A program made the position numbers and the translations under genes. DNA of 64,000 nucleotides from Tenggerimyces flavus (GTDB lineage Bacteria > Actinomycetota > Actinomycetes > Propionibacteriales > Actinopolymorphaceae): contig NZ_JAFBCM010000001.1 of assembly GCF_016907715.1 (NCBI RefSeq), positions 6,324,001 through 6,388,000 on the forward strand, written 5' to 3'. This document shows, in pieces, positions 1 through 10,567 of this stretch; positions within the stretch are counted from its first letter, which is position 1, and every line of letters begins with the position of its first letter. A model generated the notes under the pieces. It was not told the origin of the DNA, searched no databases, and saw only the letters and a list, made by a program, of their open reading frames with translations.

Positions 1-209
1 TCGTCAGCCTCAAGACCCACCACGTCGGCGACGACGGCTCAGTCGGTCCCGTCGACCTCGTACGCTCGCTCGACATCCTCGCCAAGCACGGCTACCAAGG
101 CGCGCTGACGGTCGAGTACGAGGGCAGCGGCGGCGACCCGTGGGCCAAGAGCGCACGCGTCCTCGACGTCGCGCGGGCCGCCCTCGAGGGGAGGGAAGTA
201 GAGAAGTGA
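1..209 (+). CDS. Sugar phosphate isomerase/epimerase-like TIM-barrel protein, C-terminal fragment
   Basis: The window opens inside this gene; only about 68 C-terminal residues are visible (reading from base 3). The pattern KTHHVGDDGSVG...VDLVRSLDILAKHGYQGALTVEYEG is typical of the last strands of xylose-isomerase-like TIM barrels (AP endonuclease family 2), where a conserved Glu near the end (here in VEYEG) binds metal. The stop codon overlaps the GTG of the next gene (GTGA), so the two are translationally coupled. With the following pyranose-oxidase-like enzyme the pair resembles actinobacterial C-glycoside/3-keto-sugar pathways. Family call is fairly secure; the substrate is inference. Confidence 0.7.
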   Translation, partial: VSLKTHHVGDDGSVGPVDLVRSLDILAKHGYQGALTVEYEGSGGDPWAKSARVLDVARAALEGREVEK

Positions 210-1711
210 TCGACGTCCTCATCATCGGCTCCGGCCCCGCCGGCTCGACGTACGCCAGGACCATCGGCGACGCACTTCCGACCGCAAGCATCCTCATGGT
301 CGAGGTCGGCCCGCGCGTTCCCGGCGAGCGCGGCTACCACACCATGAACATGACCGACGCCGCTCGCACCGAAGCGCAGCTCCTCACCCAAGGCCCCGAC
401 GCGGGCATCGAACGAGCGGCAGCGCTCGCCGACATCGCGCCCGGCATCGACCCCAGCCTGGAGTTCCGCCAGACGATCCTGCCCGGTCTGTTCTTCGTCG
501 ACCCACGGCCAAAACTCCAAGCAGGCGAGGTCGGGCTGCCCGCCGCGAGCATGGTCAGCGGCGTGGGCGGCATGGGCATCCACTGGGCGACCTCGACGCC
601 GAGGCCGCACCAGTCCGAACGCATCCCGTTCATCTCCGCCGACGACCTCGACGCCGCGCTCACCCACGCCGAGCAGCTGCTCAAGGTCACCAAGCTCCAG
701 GACGCCACCGGCCTGCTCGGCGCGATGCGCAAGGCGATGGCGGACGAGTTCGACGGCCCCGGACTCACGCCGGTCGGCTACCTGCCGACCGCCACGCACT
801 GGGAGGGCGATCGGGTCCTCTTCTCCGGCACGGGCGTGATCCTCGGCGAGCTGGAGCGCACCGTTCCCGGCTTCGAGCTGCGGAGCGAGACGCTCGCCAG
901 GCGCGTCCTCGTCGAGAACGGCGCGGCGGTCGGCGCCGAGCTGCAGGACCGCCGCACCGGCGAGACGTACGAGGTCCGCGCCACTCGCGTCGTCGTGTGT
1001 GCTGATGGCCTGCGCACTCCGCAGGTGCTGTTCGCGTCCGGCATCAGGCCGAAGGCGCTCGGCCACTACCTGAACGAGCACTTCCAGATGGCCTCGTTCG
1101 TCCAGCTCAGCGACGAGTTCGACCCAGCCGCCTACCCCGCGGACGAGCAGAGCCTCGGCTCCGTTCTCATCCCGTTCTCCGACGCCCGCCCGATGCAGGG
1201 CGGCGTCACGCCGCTGGCCAACTCCGCGTACAAGCTGCCGTTCGGCGACGACGTCACGAGGTCGCGGCTCGGCATCCTGGCCTGGTACGCCGCGAAGGAC
1301 CTCCAGTACAGCGACGCGGTCGAGTTCAGCGACACCGAGACCGACTTCTACGGGATGCCGAAGATGGCGATCAGGTACGGACGTACGGAGCGGGACCTCG
1401 CGACGATCGAGGAACTGCGCCAGAACTCGCTCCGCAGCGCCGCCCGCATCGGGACGCTCCACGAGGAGCCCGCGCTCGCGGCCGGCGGCTCGTCGCTGCA
1501 CTACCAGGGCGCCGTACGCATGGGCGAGACCGACGACGGCGCCTCGGTGTGCGACCCGTACCTGCGCGTCTGGGGCGTCGACCACCTGTACGTCGGCGGC
1601 AACGGCGTCATCCCCACCGCCACCGCGGCGAACCCCACCCTGACCACGGTCGCGCTCGCCTGGCGGGCCGCCACCGAGCTCGCCCGCGGGCTGGAGAGAA
1701 TCGGTTCATGA
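206..1711 (+). CDS. GMC-family FAD oxidoreductase, pyranose 2-oxidase / glycoside 3-oxidase-like
   Basis: A 501-residue flavoenzyme. The FAD dinucleotide motif GSGPAGST lies at residues 8-15, which fixes the GTG start at 206; an upstream in-frame ATG would add 22 unconserved residues. GGMGIHW around His126 matches the GGMxxHW segment of pyranose 2-oxidase, whose His covalently holds FAD. The catalytic His/Asn pair appears to be His432 (SSLHYQGAVRMG) and Asn476 (TAANPTLTT), with family-like spacing. The enzyme probably oxidises a sugar ring hydroxyl (C2 or C3), using O2 or another acceptor. Its coupling to a TIM-barrel sugar isomerase favours glycoside C3 oxidation followed by deglycosylation; this role is inferred. 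No signal peptide, so cytoplasmic. Confidence 0.8.
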   Translation: MIDVLIIGSGPAGSTYARTIGDALPTASILMVEVGPRVPGERGYHTMNMTDAARTEAQLLTQGPDAGIERAAALADIAPGIDPSLEFRQTILPGLFFVDPRPKLQAGEVGLPAASMVSGVGGMGIHWATSTPRPHQSERIPFISADDLDAALTHAEQLLKVTKLQDATGLLGAMRKAMADEFDGPGLTPVGYLPTATHWEGDRVLFSGTGVILGELERTVPGFELRSETLARRVLVENGAAVGAELQDRRTGETYEVRATRVVVCADGLRTPQVLFASGIRPKALGHYLNEHFQMASFVQLSDEFDPAAYPADEQSLGSVLIPFSDARPMQGGVTPLANSAYKLPFGDDVTRSRLGILAWYAAKDLQYSDAVEFSDTETDFYGMPKMAIRYGRTERDLATIEELRQNSLRSAARIGTLHEEPALAAGGSSLHYQGAVRMGETDDGASVCDPYLRVWGVDHLYVGGNGVIPTATAANPTLTTVALAWRAATELARGLERIGS

Positions 1712-2604
1712 CCACGACGCGGCGGCATCGAGAGCTTCGAGAGAACCAGACCTGCCAACTGCACCTGTTCGACGTGGCGACCCGTTCTGCCACGGTGGTC
1801 GCCGAGTTCGACCACCTGCTGTACGAGGCTCCGAACTGGAGCGCGGACGGCCAGACGCTCTACCTGAACGGCGAAGGCGACCTGTGGGCGTTCGCACTGG
1901 AGTCTCCGAACAAGCCTCGTCGGGTCGAGTACGCGGGGCTGCCGGGGATCAACAACGACCACGTCCTCGATCCCCGCGGTGACGCGATCTTCATGTCCGC
2001 GTCGGACGGCCAGATCTACCACGGAGCGCTCGAGGGCGGCAGCGTTCGCCGCGTCACGAGCGAGGACGGCGTCTGGCACTTCCTGCACGGAGTCTCGCCC
2101 GACGGAGCGACGCTCGGCTTCGTACGGATGGTCGACTTCAACCATCCCGGGAGACTCGCCCTGGTGCCGTCCGCCGGCGGTGCGGTCACGGTGGTCGAGA
2201 CGGGCCCGGGGCACGTCGACGGTCCCGAGTGGTCGCCTGACGGGGCGTGGATCTACTTCAACACCGAGAACTGGGCATCTCAGCCCGGCCACGCCCAGCT
2301 GGCGCGGGTGCCGAACGAGAACCCCGTTGCGGACAAGGTCGAACGGCTGATCTCGGCGACCACCGTCGACTGGTTCCCCCACCTCGCGCCGAACGGGAGC
2401 CTGGCGGTGTACCTCCAGTACGCGGAGGGAACGGTGAGCCATCCCGCCGACCGCGAGGTGGAGCTGGTGCTCGTCGAGACCGCAGACTGGTCCACTCCCC
2501 TGGCCCGCGTCCCGGCGTTCGGCGGACAGGGCACGATCAACGTCAACAGCTGGAGTCCCGACTCGACCCGGTTCGCCTACGTCTCCTATCCGATCGGACA
2601 GTGA
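1708..2604 (+). CDS. TolB/PD40-type beta-propeller protein
   Basis: About 298 residues starting at the ATG that overlaps the previous stop (ATGA). Blades recur as WSADGQTLYL, VSPDGATLGF, WSPDGAWIYF, LAPNGSLAVY and WSPDSTRFAYVSYPIG, the PD40/WD40-like pattern of TolB and of oligogalacturonate-lyase-like propellers. There is no secretion signal, so it is probably cytoplasmic. As third gene of the oxidoreductase operon it may bind or process the same carbohydrate, but no catalytic residues can be assigned. A terminator hairpin follows immediately. Confidence 0.6.
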   Translation: MTTTRRHRELRENQTCQLHLFDVATRSATVVAEFDHLLYEAPNWSADGQTLYLNGEGDLWAFALESPNKPRRVEYAGLPGINNDHVLDPRGDAIFMSASDGQIYHGALEGGSVRRVTSEDGVWHFLHGVSPDGATLGFVRMVDFNHPGRLALVPSAGGAVTVVETGPGHVDGPEWSPDGAWIYFNTENWASQPGHAQLARVPNENPVADKVERLISATTVDWFPHLAPNGSLAVYLQYAEGTVSHPADREVELVLVETADWSTPLARVPAFGGQGTINVNSWSPDSTRFAYVSYPIGQ

Positions 2605-2608
2605 GAAA

Positions 2609-2635
2609 GGGCGCCACCTCGACGAGGTGACGCCC
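2609..2635. terminator. Bidirectional terminator hairpin
   Basis: GGGCG-c-CACCTC, loop GAC, GAGGTG-a-CGCCC lies between the convergent propeller gene and katG. One internal mismatch pair splits the stem. It is placed to serve both strands. Confidence 0.75.
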
Positions 2636-2651
2636 CCTCTACGACCTTGGG

Positions 2652-5325
<2,674 letters not shown>

Positions 5326-5342
5326 GGGCCCTACCTTGTCCT

Positions 5343-5362
5343 CTTTTCTGGAATCAGTCAAG
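5343..5362 (-). promoter_or_regulatory. FurA-box-like operator/promoter of furA-katG
   Basis: On the minus strand the 20 bases read CTTGACTGATTCCAGAAAAG. This closely resembles, from memory, the conserved sequence upstream of furA in mycobacteria and streptomycetes (TTGACT...ATTCCAGAAAAG), which holds the promoter and FurA operator. The short distance to the GTG suggests a very short leader. The match is by recollection, not by alignment. Confidence 0.65.
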
Positions 5363-5442
5363 ATTGCGAGCGCCGTGTCGCGCATTCAACCGGTCAGGAA
5401 TCGAGAAGCAGGTGGGGCCGCCACGGATCTACGTTCGTGGAC

Positions 5443-5856
5443 ATGGAACTCACACTTCACTACTGCTTCATCACCATCGACGACGGCGACCAGGCGCTCG
5501 CCTTCTATCGGGACGCACTGGGTCTCGAGCTCCGCAACGACGTGGCGTACGGGGGTGCGCGCTGGTTGACGATGGGGCCGAAGACGCAGCCGGACGTCAA
5601 CATCGTCCTTGAGACCGTCAACGCCGACCCGAACGTGGCGCCGGAGGACCTCGAAGCGCTGAACGACCTGCTGGCGAAGGGACTCCTGCGCGCCGTCGTG
5701 CTGGCCACGCCGGATTGCGACGCCACGTTCGAGCAGGTCCGCTCGTCCGGCGCCGAGGTCATCCAGGAGCCGATCGACCAGCCGTACGGCGTGCGCGACT
5801 GCGCCTTCCGCGACCCCGCGGGCAACATGGTCCGCTTCGCCCAGCTGAAGGGCTGA
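5443..5856 (+). CDS. VOC-superfamily (glyoxalase/bleomycin-resistance-like) protein
   Basis: A 137-residue protein with paired beta-alpha-beta-beta-beta modules: LTLHYCFITIDDGDQALAFYRDALGLEL at the N-terminus and DPAGNMVRFAQL at the C-terminus, the usual signature of actinobacterial VOC enzymes. Metal ligands may be His6 and a late Glu/Gln, but this is uncertain. It is divergent from furA with about 117 bp between and no clear Shine-Dalgarno, so a leaderless or weakly translated mRNA is possible. Substrate cannot be predicted. Confidence 0.75.
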   Translation: MELTLHYCFITIDDGDQALAFYRDALGLELRNDVAYGGARWLTMGPKTQPDVNIVLETVNADPNVAPEDLEALNDLLAKGLLRAVVLATPDCDATFEQVRSSGAEVIQEPIDQPYGVRDCAFRDPAGNMVRFAQLKG

Positions 5857-5874
5857 GCGTTCTCCATCCACTCT

Positions 5875-5900
5875 GGGGCGCCACCGCGCGGTGGCGCCCC
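5875..5900. terminator. Bidirectional terminator hairpin
   Basis: GGGGCGCCACC, loop GCGC, GGTGGCGCCCC: a perfect 11-bp stem between the convergent VOC gene and the HTH regulator gene. Confidence 0.8.
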
Positions 5901-5910
5901 CTCGTCGTTG

Positions 5911-7338
5911 TCAGGCGGCGCGGTTCAGCCACCAGGCGGCGGCCCGGCGCGGCCTGGCCGGGAGGTCGGGCGCGTTCTGGATCGCTTCGAGAACGGGCCG
6001 AAGCTTGGTGAGACCGGCGCTGTAGACGAGGCCTTCGAGAACGTCGGGCGAGGTGTCCAGCCGCAGTACCTGCTCCCAGTACTGCCGGTCCGTCGTCCCC
6101 GGCAGATGCCCCAGCGAGTACGCCGCCGTGCGGGCGACCTCGGTGGCGACGCCGGGGGTCGCGGCGAGGCGTTCGAGGATCCCGCGTTCGGCAGCGCCAC
6201 CGACCAGCCGCAGCGCGGCGAGCACGACGTCGGGCCAGCCCGAACGGTCGAGCACGACGCGGCTTCGGGTGAGCTCCGCGGTGAGAGCGCGGGCGACACC
6301 CGTTCGGTACGGCGACGCGGCGATCAGGCTGGCCGCGCTGAGCCGTGTCCCGGGGCCGAGGGCGAACAGCATCTCGCCGACCAGCAGCTCCAACGCCGGG
6401 TCGTTCGCACCCGCGGCAACGCGTCCGACAGCGCGGGCGCGGGTCTGCGGATCGGTGCGGGAAGGCCGCGCCTCGACCGCGACGGGAGCGCGGCCAGACG
6501 CCTCAGTCGAGGTGAGAATCGCGTCGACGATCCGACCGGTGTCGCCGCGCTGCGGAAGACTCCTGACCACGTCGGCGATCCGGTGGCGCTGAGCGGGACT
6601 GAAGTGCCCGAGGCGGAGCTTGCGCACGCAGGCGAGCAGCGCGCCCTGCTGCGCTGCGTCGGTCGTCGGATCCTCCAGCTGTTCCACGACGGCCGCGCTC
6701 GCGGCGGGATCGCCGTTCGCGTCGAGGATGCTGACGATCTCGATGTGCGTCTGGTGACCGCGGTCCCGGGCTGCCGTCACGCAGCTATCGACGGCGGCGA
6801 GCCGACCGCGAGGATGGGCCAGCAGGCGGCAGTACGACTCGTACAGCCGGTGCCAGTCGATGCCGTTCGCCACGGTCAGGTCGACCAGCAGCCGCTCGGT
6901 GAGCTCGGTCCACACCCGCCGCGGCAGGTGCACGTTCGGTGCCATCGCCAGGCCGAGGGTGAGCTCGTCCCAGTCCTTCGCGCTCAGGCTGACGGGCGAG
7001 CATGCCTGGTCGAGCAGGTCGTCGAACGGCTGCGGCCGGCGACTCAGCGTCGGGGCGCTGGTCAGGCTCGGCGACCAGTAGCGGTGCATGGTGTCGAGCA
7101 CGGCGACGAGTTCGTGCGAGGCGAGTCCGAACAGCCGCTCGTACCGGCGCACGACCTGGTACGAGACCGCGACCGCGCCGGTCTCCCAGCGGGAAATCGT
7201 CGCCGGGCTCACTGCCCAAGCCGGCGAGCGCTTGGCGAAGGCCCGCGCGAGCTCGCCGAGCGTGCGCGGACCCCGGTAGGTCCGGAGCAACCACCCCACG
7301 CGCTGACGCGGCGCCAACGGCGCCGAAAGTTGGTACAT
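5911..7338 (-). CDS. Helix-turn-helix regulator with long alpha-helical C-terminal region
   Basis: About 475 residues. The ATG at 7338 follows a GGGGAG ribosome site. An XRE-type HTH is visible near the N-terminus (LGELARAFAKRSPAWAVSPATISRWETGAVAVSYQVVRRYERLFGL). The remaining 380 residues are Ala/Leu/Arg-rich helices with recurring short helical pairs, like HEAT/TPR-type scaffolds. Such large HTH proteins are common orphan regulators in actinobacteria; no ligand can be named. It stands alone between two terminators. Confidence 0.65.
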   Translation of the reverse strand: MYQLSAPLAPRQRVGWLLRTYRGPRTLGELARAFAKRSPAWAVSPATISRWETGAVAVSYQVVRRYERLFGLASHELVAVLDTMHRYWSPSLTSAPTLSRRPQPFDDLLDQACSPVSLSAKDWDELTLGLAMAPNVHLPRRVWTELTERLLVDLTVANGIDWHRLYESYCRLLAHPRGRLAAVDSCVTAARDRGHQTHIEIVSILDANGDPAASAAVVEQLEDPTTDAAQQGALLACVRKLRLGHFSPAQRHRIADVVRSLPQRGDTGRIVDAILTSTEASGRAPVAVEARPSRTDPQTRARAVGRVAAGANDPALELLVGEMLFALGPGTRLSAASLIAASPYRTGVARALTAELTRSRVVLDRSGWPDVVLAALRLVGGAAERGILERLAATPGVATEVARTAAYSLGHLPGTTDRQYWEQVLRLDTSPDVLEGLVYSAGLTKLRPVLEAIQNAPDLPARPRRAAAWWLNRAA

Positions 7339-7493
7339 CTCCCCACCACCCCCACAGTGACCCAACGTGGGTACCACCGGTGCGGGGCGATGACAAGAGG
7401 AGTTGCACACGAGTGATCGGCCCGCACGCCGCCTCGCCCGACCGAGCGCCGGGCAGCGAAGGTCGTCGAGTGACAGGCCAGGGGGGATGTGTG

Positions 7494-7527
7494 AAAGGCC
7501 CTGCGCTCGTGCGGACGCAGGGCCTTT
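7494..7527. terminator. Strong terminator hairpin
   Basis: AAAGGCCCTGCG, a 10-nt loop, CGCAGGGCCTTT: a perfect 12-bp stem just downstream of the SH3-like secreted protein gene. The A/T ends give it a U-tract in either direction. Confidence 0.85.
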
Positions 7528-7541
7528 CGCTGTTCGGACTT

Positions 7542-7895
7542 CTACTGCGGCGAGAGGAACTCCGCCGCCGCGTACACGAAGAAGCCGGCGCGGGTGTAGA
7601 GCTTGGCCCAGTAGCGGCCCTCTGGACCGTTCCAGATCAGCTCGCAGGGTCCGGTCACGACCTCGCCGATCGTGAGCGTGCGGTAGATCCCGTACGTGGT
7701 GCCGGGGCCGTAGCGGGCGCGCACTCCGGTGTCGTTGACGACGTACCGGCACGTGGCCAGCACGACGACGGACGAAGGCGCGGCCTGCGCGGTGGTGGCA
7801 GCGTTCGCGGGCAGCGGTGCGCTCAGCAGGACGGTCGCGGTGGCGGCGGCGGCGAGTGCGCCGCCGAGGATGCGACGAGCAAGGACGGTTCGCAT
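7542..7895 (-). CDS. Small secreted SH3-like protein
   Basis: 117 residues. A Sec signal peptide (MRTVLARRILGGALAAAATATVLL...ANA-A) is followed by an about 85-residue mature part: CRYVVNDTGVRARYGPGTTYGIYRTLTIGEVVTGPCE...WAKLYTRAGFFVYAAAEFLSP. This pattern is the bacterial SH3 (SH3b) fold seen in many short actinobacterial exported proteins. Two Cys may form a disulfide. It may bind the cell wall, but the function is unknown. It is divergent from the HTH gene at 8002 with about 106 bp between, so that regulator may control it. Confidence 0.75.
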   Translation of the reverse strand: MRTVLARRILGGALAAAATATVLLSAPLPANAATTAQAAPSSVVVLATCRYVVNDTGVRARYGPGTTYGIYRTLTIGEVVTGPCELIWNGPEGRYWAKLYTRAGFFVYAAAEFLSPQ

Positions 7896-7964
7896 GGATC
7901 CTCCTCAGGAACGGAATGGGTGCAGGGAGATCTCACTGCGTTCCGCCTGTGTGGAGGGTCGGTC

Positions 7965-7990
7965 CTGGACATAGCTGGACGTTGCTGGAC
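7965..7990. promoter_or_regulatory. Three CTGGAC direct repeats at exact 10-bp period
   Basis: CTGGAC occurs at 7965, 7975 and 7985, separated by four bases each time, in the divergent intergenic region and ending 12 bp before the GTG of the HTH gene. The helical phasing suggests a multimeric regulator site. The adjacent HTH protein is the obvious candidate binder. Confidence 0.5.
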
Positions 7991-8001
7991 GGGGGATCGA
8001 C

Positions 8002-8445
8002 GTGGGGGTTCCGAGAGGGCGTTACCGCACCGCTGGGCCGGATCCGAGCAGGATCGCGACGCGTGCCGACCTGGCGCGCGAGCTCAACCTGCTGCGGGGA
8101 CGCGCGGCGGCGGGGACGTTGAACGTACGGGTCAGCCTCACCGACCTCGCTGAGCGCGTCGACGTACCGCGGTCGACGGTGCACGCGTACCTGAGCGGCA
8201 AGCACCTCCCGCCGGCGGAGGTCCTCGACCGCATCGTCATCGCGCTGGGTGCGACCGCGCACGAGCAGCGGCTGTGGAGCGAGGCCTGGTTCCGCGTGTG
8301 CACTCCCCCGACGTCCGGTGCGACCAGCACGATGGCCGTGGCAGTAGAGCTCGCCACCGTGCTGGTCGGCGCCGACCCGGACGCCGCTGCATCGCGGCTG
8401 GCTCAGCACCTCGCCCGTGAGCTGCGGAAACTGCTGGCGGACTAA
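8002..8445 (+). CDS. Short helix-turn-helix DNA-binding protein
   Basis: 147 residues from a GTG preceded by GGGGGA. A central XRE-like HTH is clear: LTDLAERVDVPRSTVHAYLSGKHLPPAEVLDRIVIALG. This type often sits at the N-terminus of large actinobacterial NACHT or TPR regulators; here it is followed by only about 60 residues, ending in a helical segment (AASRLAQHLARELRKLL). It may be a stand-alone repressor. Three phased CTGGAC repeats lie directly upstream and the divergent neighbour encodes a secreted SH3-like protein. Confidence 0.7.
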   Translation: MGVPRGRYRTAGPDPSRIATRADLARELNLLRGRAAAGTLNVRVSLTDLAERVDVPRSTVHAYLSGKHLPPAEVLDRIVIALGATAHEQRLWSEAWFRVCTPPTSGATSTMAVAVELATVLVGADPDAAASRLAQHLARELRKLLAD

Positions 8446-8509
8446 GCCTTGGGATGGCGACGTCTCGAGTGATCTGAGCGGGAAGGCACTCCGTACGTAA
8501 AGCGTCGTG

Positions 8510-8645
8510 GTCGCCTTACCGGTCAGCGACCCCTCTACCTGGCGTCCACCCCACGTAAAGGGGCCAATGATCATGTCAACATGATCATTGGCCCCCAGGC
8601 CGGGCGGACCGGGCGAACCAACCGCTGGACGAAAGATGGAGGCTA
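8510..8645. repeat. Dispersed intergenic repeat family D, copy 1
   Basis: About 136 bp that align along their whole length with 19668-19815. Shared blocks include GTCGCCTTACC, CTCTACCTGGCGTCCACC, CCACGTAAAGGGG and the terminal GAGGCTAG. The core (8560-8595) is a perfect palindrome with 17-bp arms, GGGGCCAATGATCATGT, around CA. Both copies lie between convergent genes, and both end in the stop codon of the minus-strand gene. A terminator role is possible, but conservation outside the stem suggests a dispersed element. Confidence 0.85.
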
Positions 8646-9287
8646 GCGCTTGCGAGCGAGCACGATGCCGTCGCGGAGAGGGAGGAGGACGGTGTCGACG
8701 CGGGAGTCCTCGCGGATCGCGTCGTTCAGCCCACGGATGGCCACGGTGCCTGGATCGTCGTTGGTGGGATCGAGGACGGTGCCGCCGCGGAAGGCGTTGT
8801 CGAGGAGGATGAGGCCGCCCGGGACCAGGCGGGCGAGGATCTCCTCGTAGTACGCCGGGTAGCTCTCCTTGTCGGCGTCGATGAACGCGAAGTCGAACGT
8901 CGGCTCGGCTGGCAACGCGCGCAGCGTGTCGACCGCCGGGCCGATCCGCAGCTCGATCTTGTCCGAGACGCCCGCGCGATCCCAGAACTCGCGCGCGATC
9001 GACGTCCACTCCTCGCTCACGTCGCACGCGAGCAGCGTGCCGTCCGAAGGCAGGGCACGGGCGACGCTGAGCGAGGAGTAGCCGGTGAACACGCCGACTT
9101 CGACCGCCCGCTTCGCCCCGGTCAGCCGCACCAGCATGCCCATCAACACGCCCTGCTCAGGACTGATCTGCATCCCGGCCGCTCCCCCGGTCGCCTCGCG
9201 GGTGCGAACGACCAGCTCCTGCAGCAGCTCGTCGGGCGGGGTGCAGTGCGTGCTCACGTACTCGGCGACGTCGACTTGAACGGACAT
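8643..9287 (-). CDS. Class I SAM-dependent O-methyltransferase
   Basis: About 214 residues beginning MSVQVDVAEYV; this ATG has an AGGGAG ribosome site, while the upstream GTG/ATG options lack one. It has the caffeoyl-CoA O-methyltransferase fold: AVEVGVFTGYSSLSVARALP is motif I and DFAFIDADKESYPAYYEEILARLVPGGLILLDNA holds the metal-binding Asp/Asn set. These enzymes methylate catechol-type hydroxyls with a divalent cation. The substrate is unknown. Its stop codon lies within the end of repeat family D copy 1. Confidence 0.88.
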   Translation of the reverse strand: MSVQVDVAEYVSTHCTPPDELLQELVVRTREATGGAAGMQISPEQGVLMGMLVRLTGAKRAVEVGVFTGYSSLSVARALPSDGTLLACDVSEEWTSIAREFWDRAGVSDKIELRIGPAVDTLRALPAEPTFDFAFIDADKESYPAYYEEILARLVPGGLILLDNAFRGGTVLDPTNDDPGTVAIRGLNDAIREDSRVDTVLLPLRDGIVLARKR

Positions 9288-9341
9288 CGGACTCCCTGCG
9301 CTGTGATCGACTCGGTCTCGCGTCACGATATCGGCGCGACC

Positions 9342-10424
9342 TCAGTAGCGAACGTCGCTCTGCAGCAGTGGTGGATAGACGGTGGACGGCTCGCCGTCGA
9401 CGGTCGTGCCGGCGAACTGCAGCATCGCGCGCTGGTCGCCGTGCAGGAACGCCGGATAGTTCAGCGTCGGCGCCGAGATCGCGTCCAAAGCCTCCACCTG
9501 CGAGGGCGTGAGGGTCACGTCGAGGCCGGCGAGGTTGTCCTCGAGGTGCTCCACCCGCCGCGCGCCGAGGATCGGGACGACGGTCCCCGGGCGGGAGCGG
9601 AGCCAGGCGAGCGACACCGCGGCGGAGCTGGTGCCCAGCTCGTCGGCGATCGCGCCGACGAGCTCGATCACGTCGTACTCCTCCTCGGTGGGACCGCCGA
9701 CGTACGCCACCCGCGCGGAGTCGGTGACCTCGGTGCCGCGCCGGTACTTGCCGGACAGGAACCCGTTCCGCAGCGGGCTCCACGGCACCAGCGCCAGGCC
9801 CTGGTCCCGCGCGAAGGGCGCGAGCTCGCCTTCGACGGTGCGGGTCAGCACGGAGTACTGGACCTGCAGGGCGATCAACGGCGTCCAGCCGCGCAGCAGT
9901 GCGGTCGTCTGCGCCTGTGCGGTGTACCAGGCCGGGGTGTTGGAGAACCCGAGATAGCGGATCTTGCCGGCGCGGACCAGGTCGTCCAGCGTCCGCATCG
10001 TCTCCTCCATCGGCGTGTGGCGGTCCCAGTTGTGCAGCCAGTACAGGTCGAGGTAGTCGGTCCGCAGCCGGCGCAGCGTCTCGTCGAGCTGGGCGACGAT
10101 CGAGCCGCGGCCGGCGCCGCCCCCGTTCGGGTCGCCGGGGAACAGGTTGAACGAGAACTTGGACGCCAGAACGACGTGCTGGCGTCGTCCGGGCTGGGCG
10201 GCGAAGAAGTCGCCGAGGATCTTCTCGGAGTGGCCGTTCGTGTAGAGGTTCGCGGTGTCGATGAAGTTGCCGCCGCGGTCGAGGTACGTCGCGAGGATCT
10301 TCTCCGACTCCTCGACGGTCGTTCCGGCGCCGCCGGGGTCTTCTCCGAACGTCATCGCGCCGAGCGCGAACGGGCTGACCCTCAGACCGGATCGGCCGAG
10401 CGTGACGTAGTGGTCGAGCGACAT
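9342..10424 (-). CDS. Aldo/keto reductase
   Basis: 360 residues with a strong ribosome site (AAGGAG) before the ATG. AKR hallmarks: GNFIDTANLYTNGHSE with the catalytic Asp/Tyr, VLASKFSF with Lys, DYLDLYWLHNWD with His, and ILGARRVEHLEDNL for NADPH binding near the C-terminus. It probably reduces small carbonyls with NADPH in the cytoplasm. Transcribed divergently from an AraC-family gene, a common arrangement in which the regulator controls the reductase. Confidence 0.92.
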   Translation of the reverse strand: MSLDHYVTLGRSGLRVSPFALGAMTFGEDPGGAGTTVEESEKILATYLDRGGNFIDTANLYTNGHSEKILGDFFAAQPGRRQHVVLASKFSFNLFPGDPNGGGAGRGSIVAQLDETLRRLRTDYLDLYWLHNWDRHTPMEETMRTLDDLVRAGKIRYLGFSNTPAWYTAQAQTTALLRGWTPLIALQVQYSVLTRTVEGELAPFARDQGLALVPWSPLRNGFLSGKYRRGTEVTDSARVAYVGGPTEEEYDVIELVGAIADELGTSSAAVSLAWLRSRPGTVVPILGARRVEHLEDNLAGLDVTLTPSQVEALDAISAPTLNYPAFLHGDQRAMLQFAGTTVDGEPSTVYPPLLQSDVRY

Positions 10425-10438
10425 GGAATGCTCCTTGT

Positions 10439-10468
10439 ATGTAAGGAAAGTTTCTTGCCTCCATGCAA
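10439..10468 (-). promoter_or_regulatory. Possible promoter of the aldo/keto reductase gene
   Basis: On the minus strand TTGCAT and TTACAT are separated by 18 bp, about 15 bp upstream of the ATG. Both hexamers match sigma70-type consensus only partly. Confidence 0.3.
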
Positions 10469-10567
10469 CCTCCTCACACTGACCGGTGGTAGATCGATCC
10501 GCGCCGACTCTTGCCCAATCCTCTCGACTTTGCCCCGATCGGGCTTGATCGATGCTTCGCTGAACGC

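Noticed and set aside
5326-5385. Longer FurA start at the ATG at 5385
   Set aside because: It would translate the operator-like sequence; the GTG at 5325 gives the usual FurA length.
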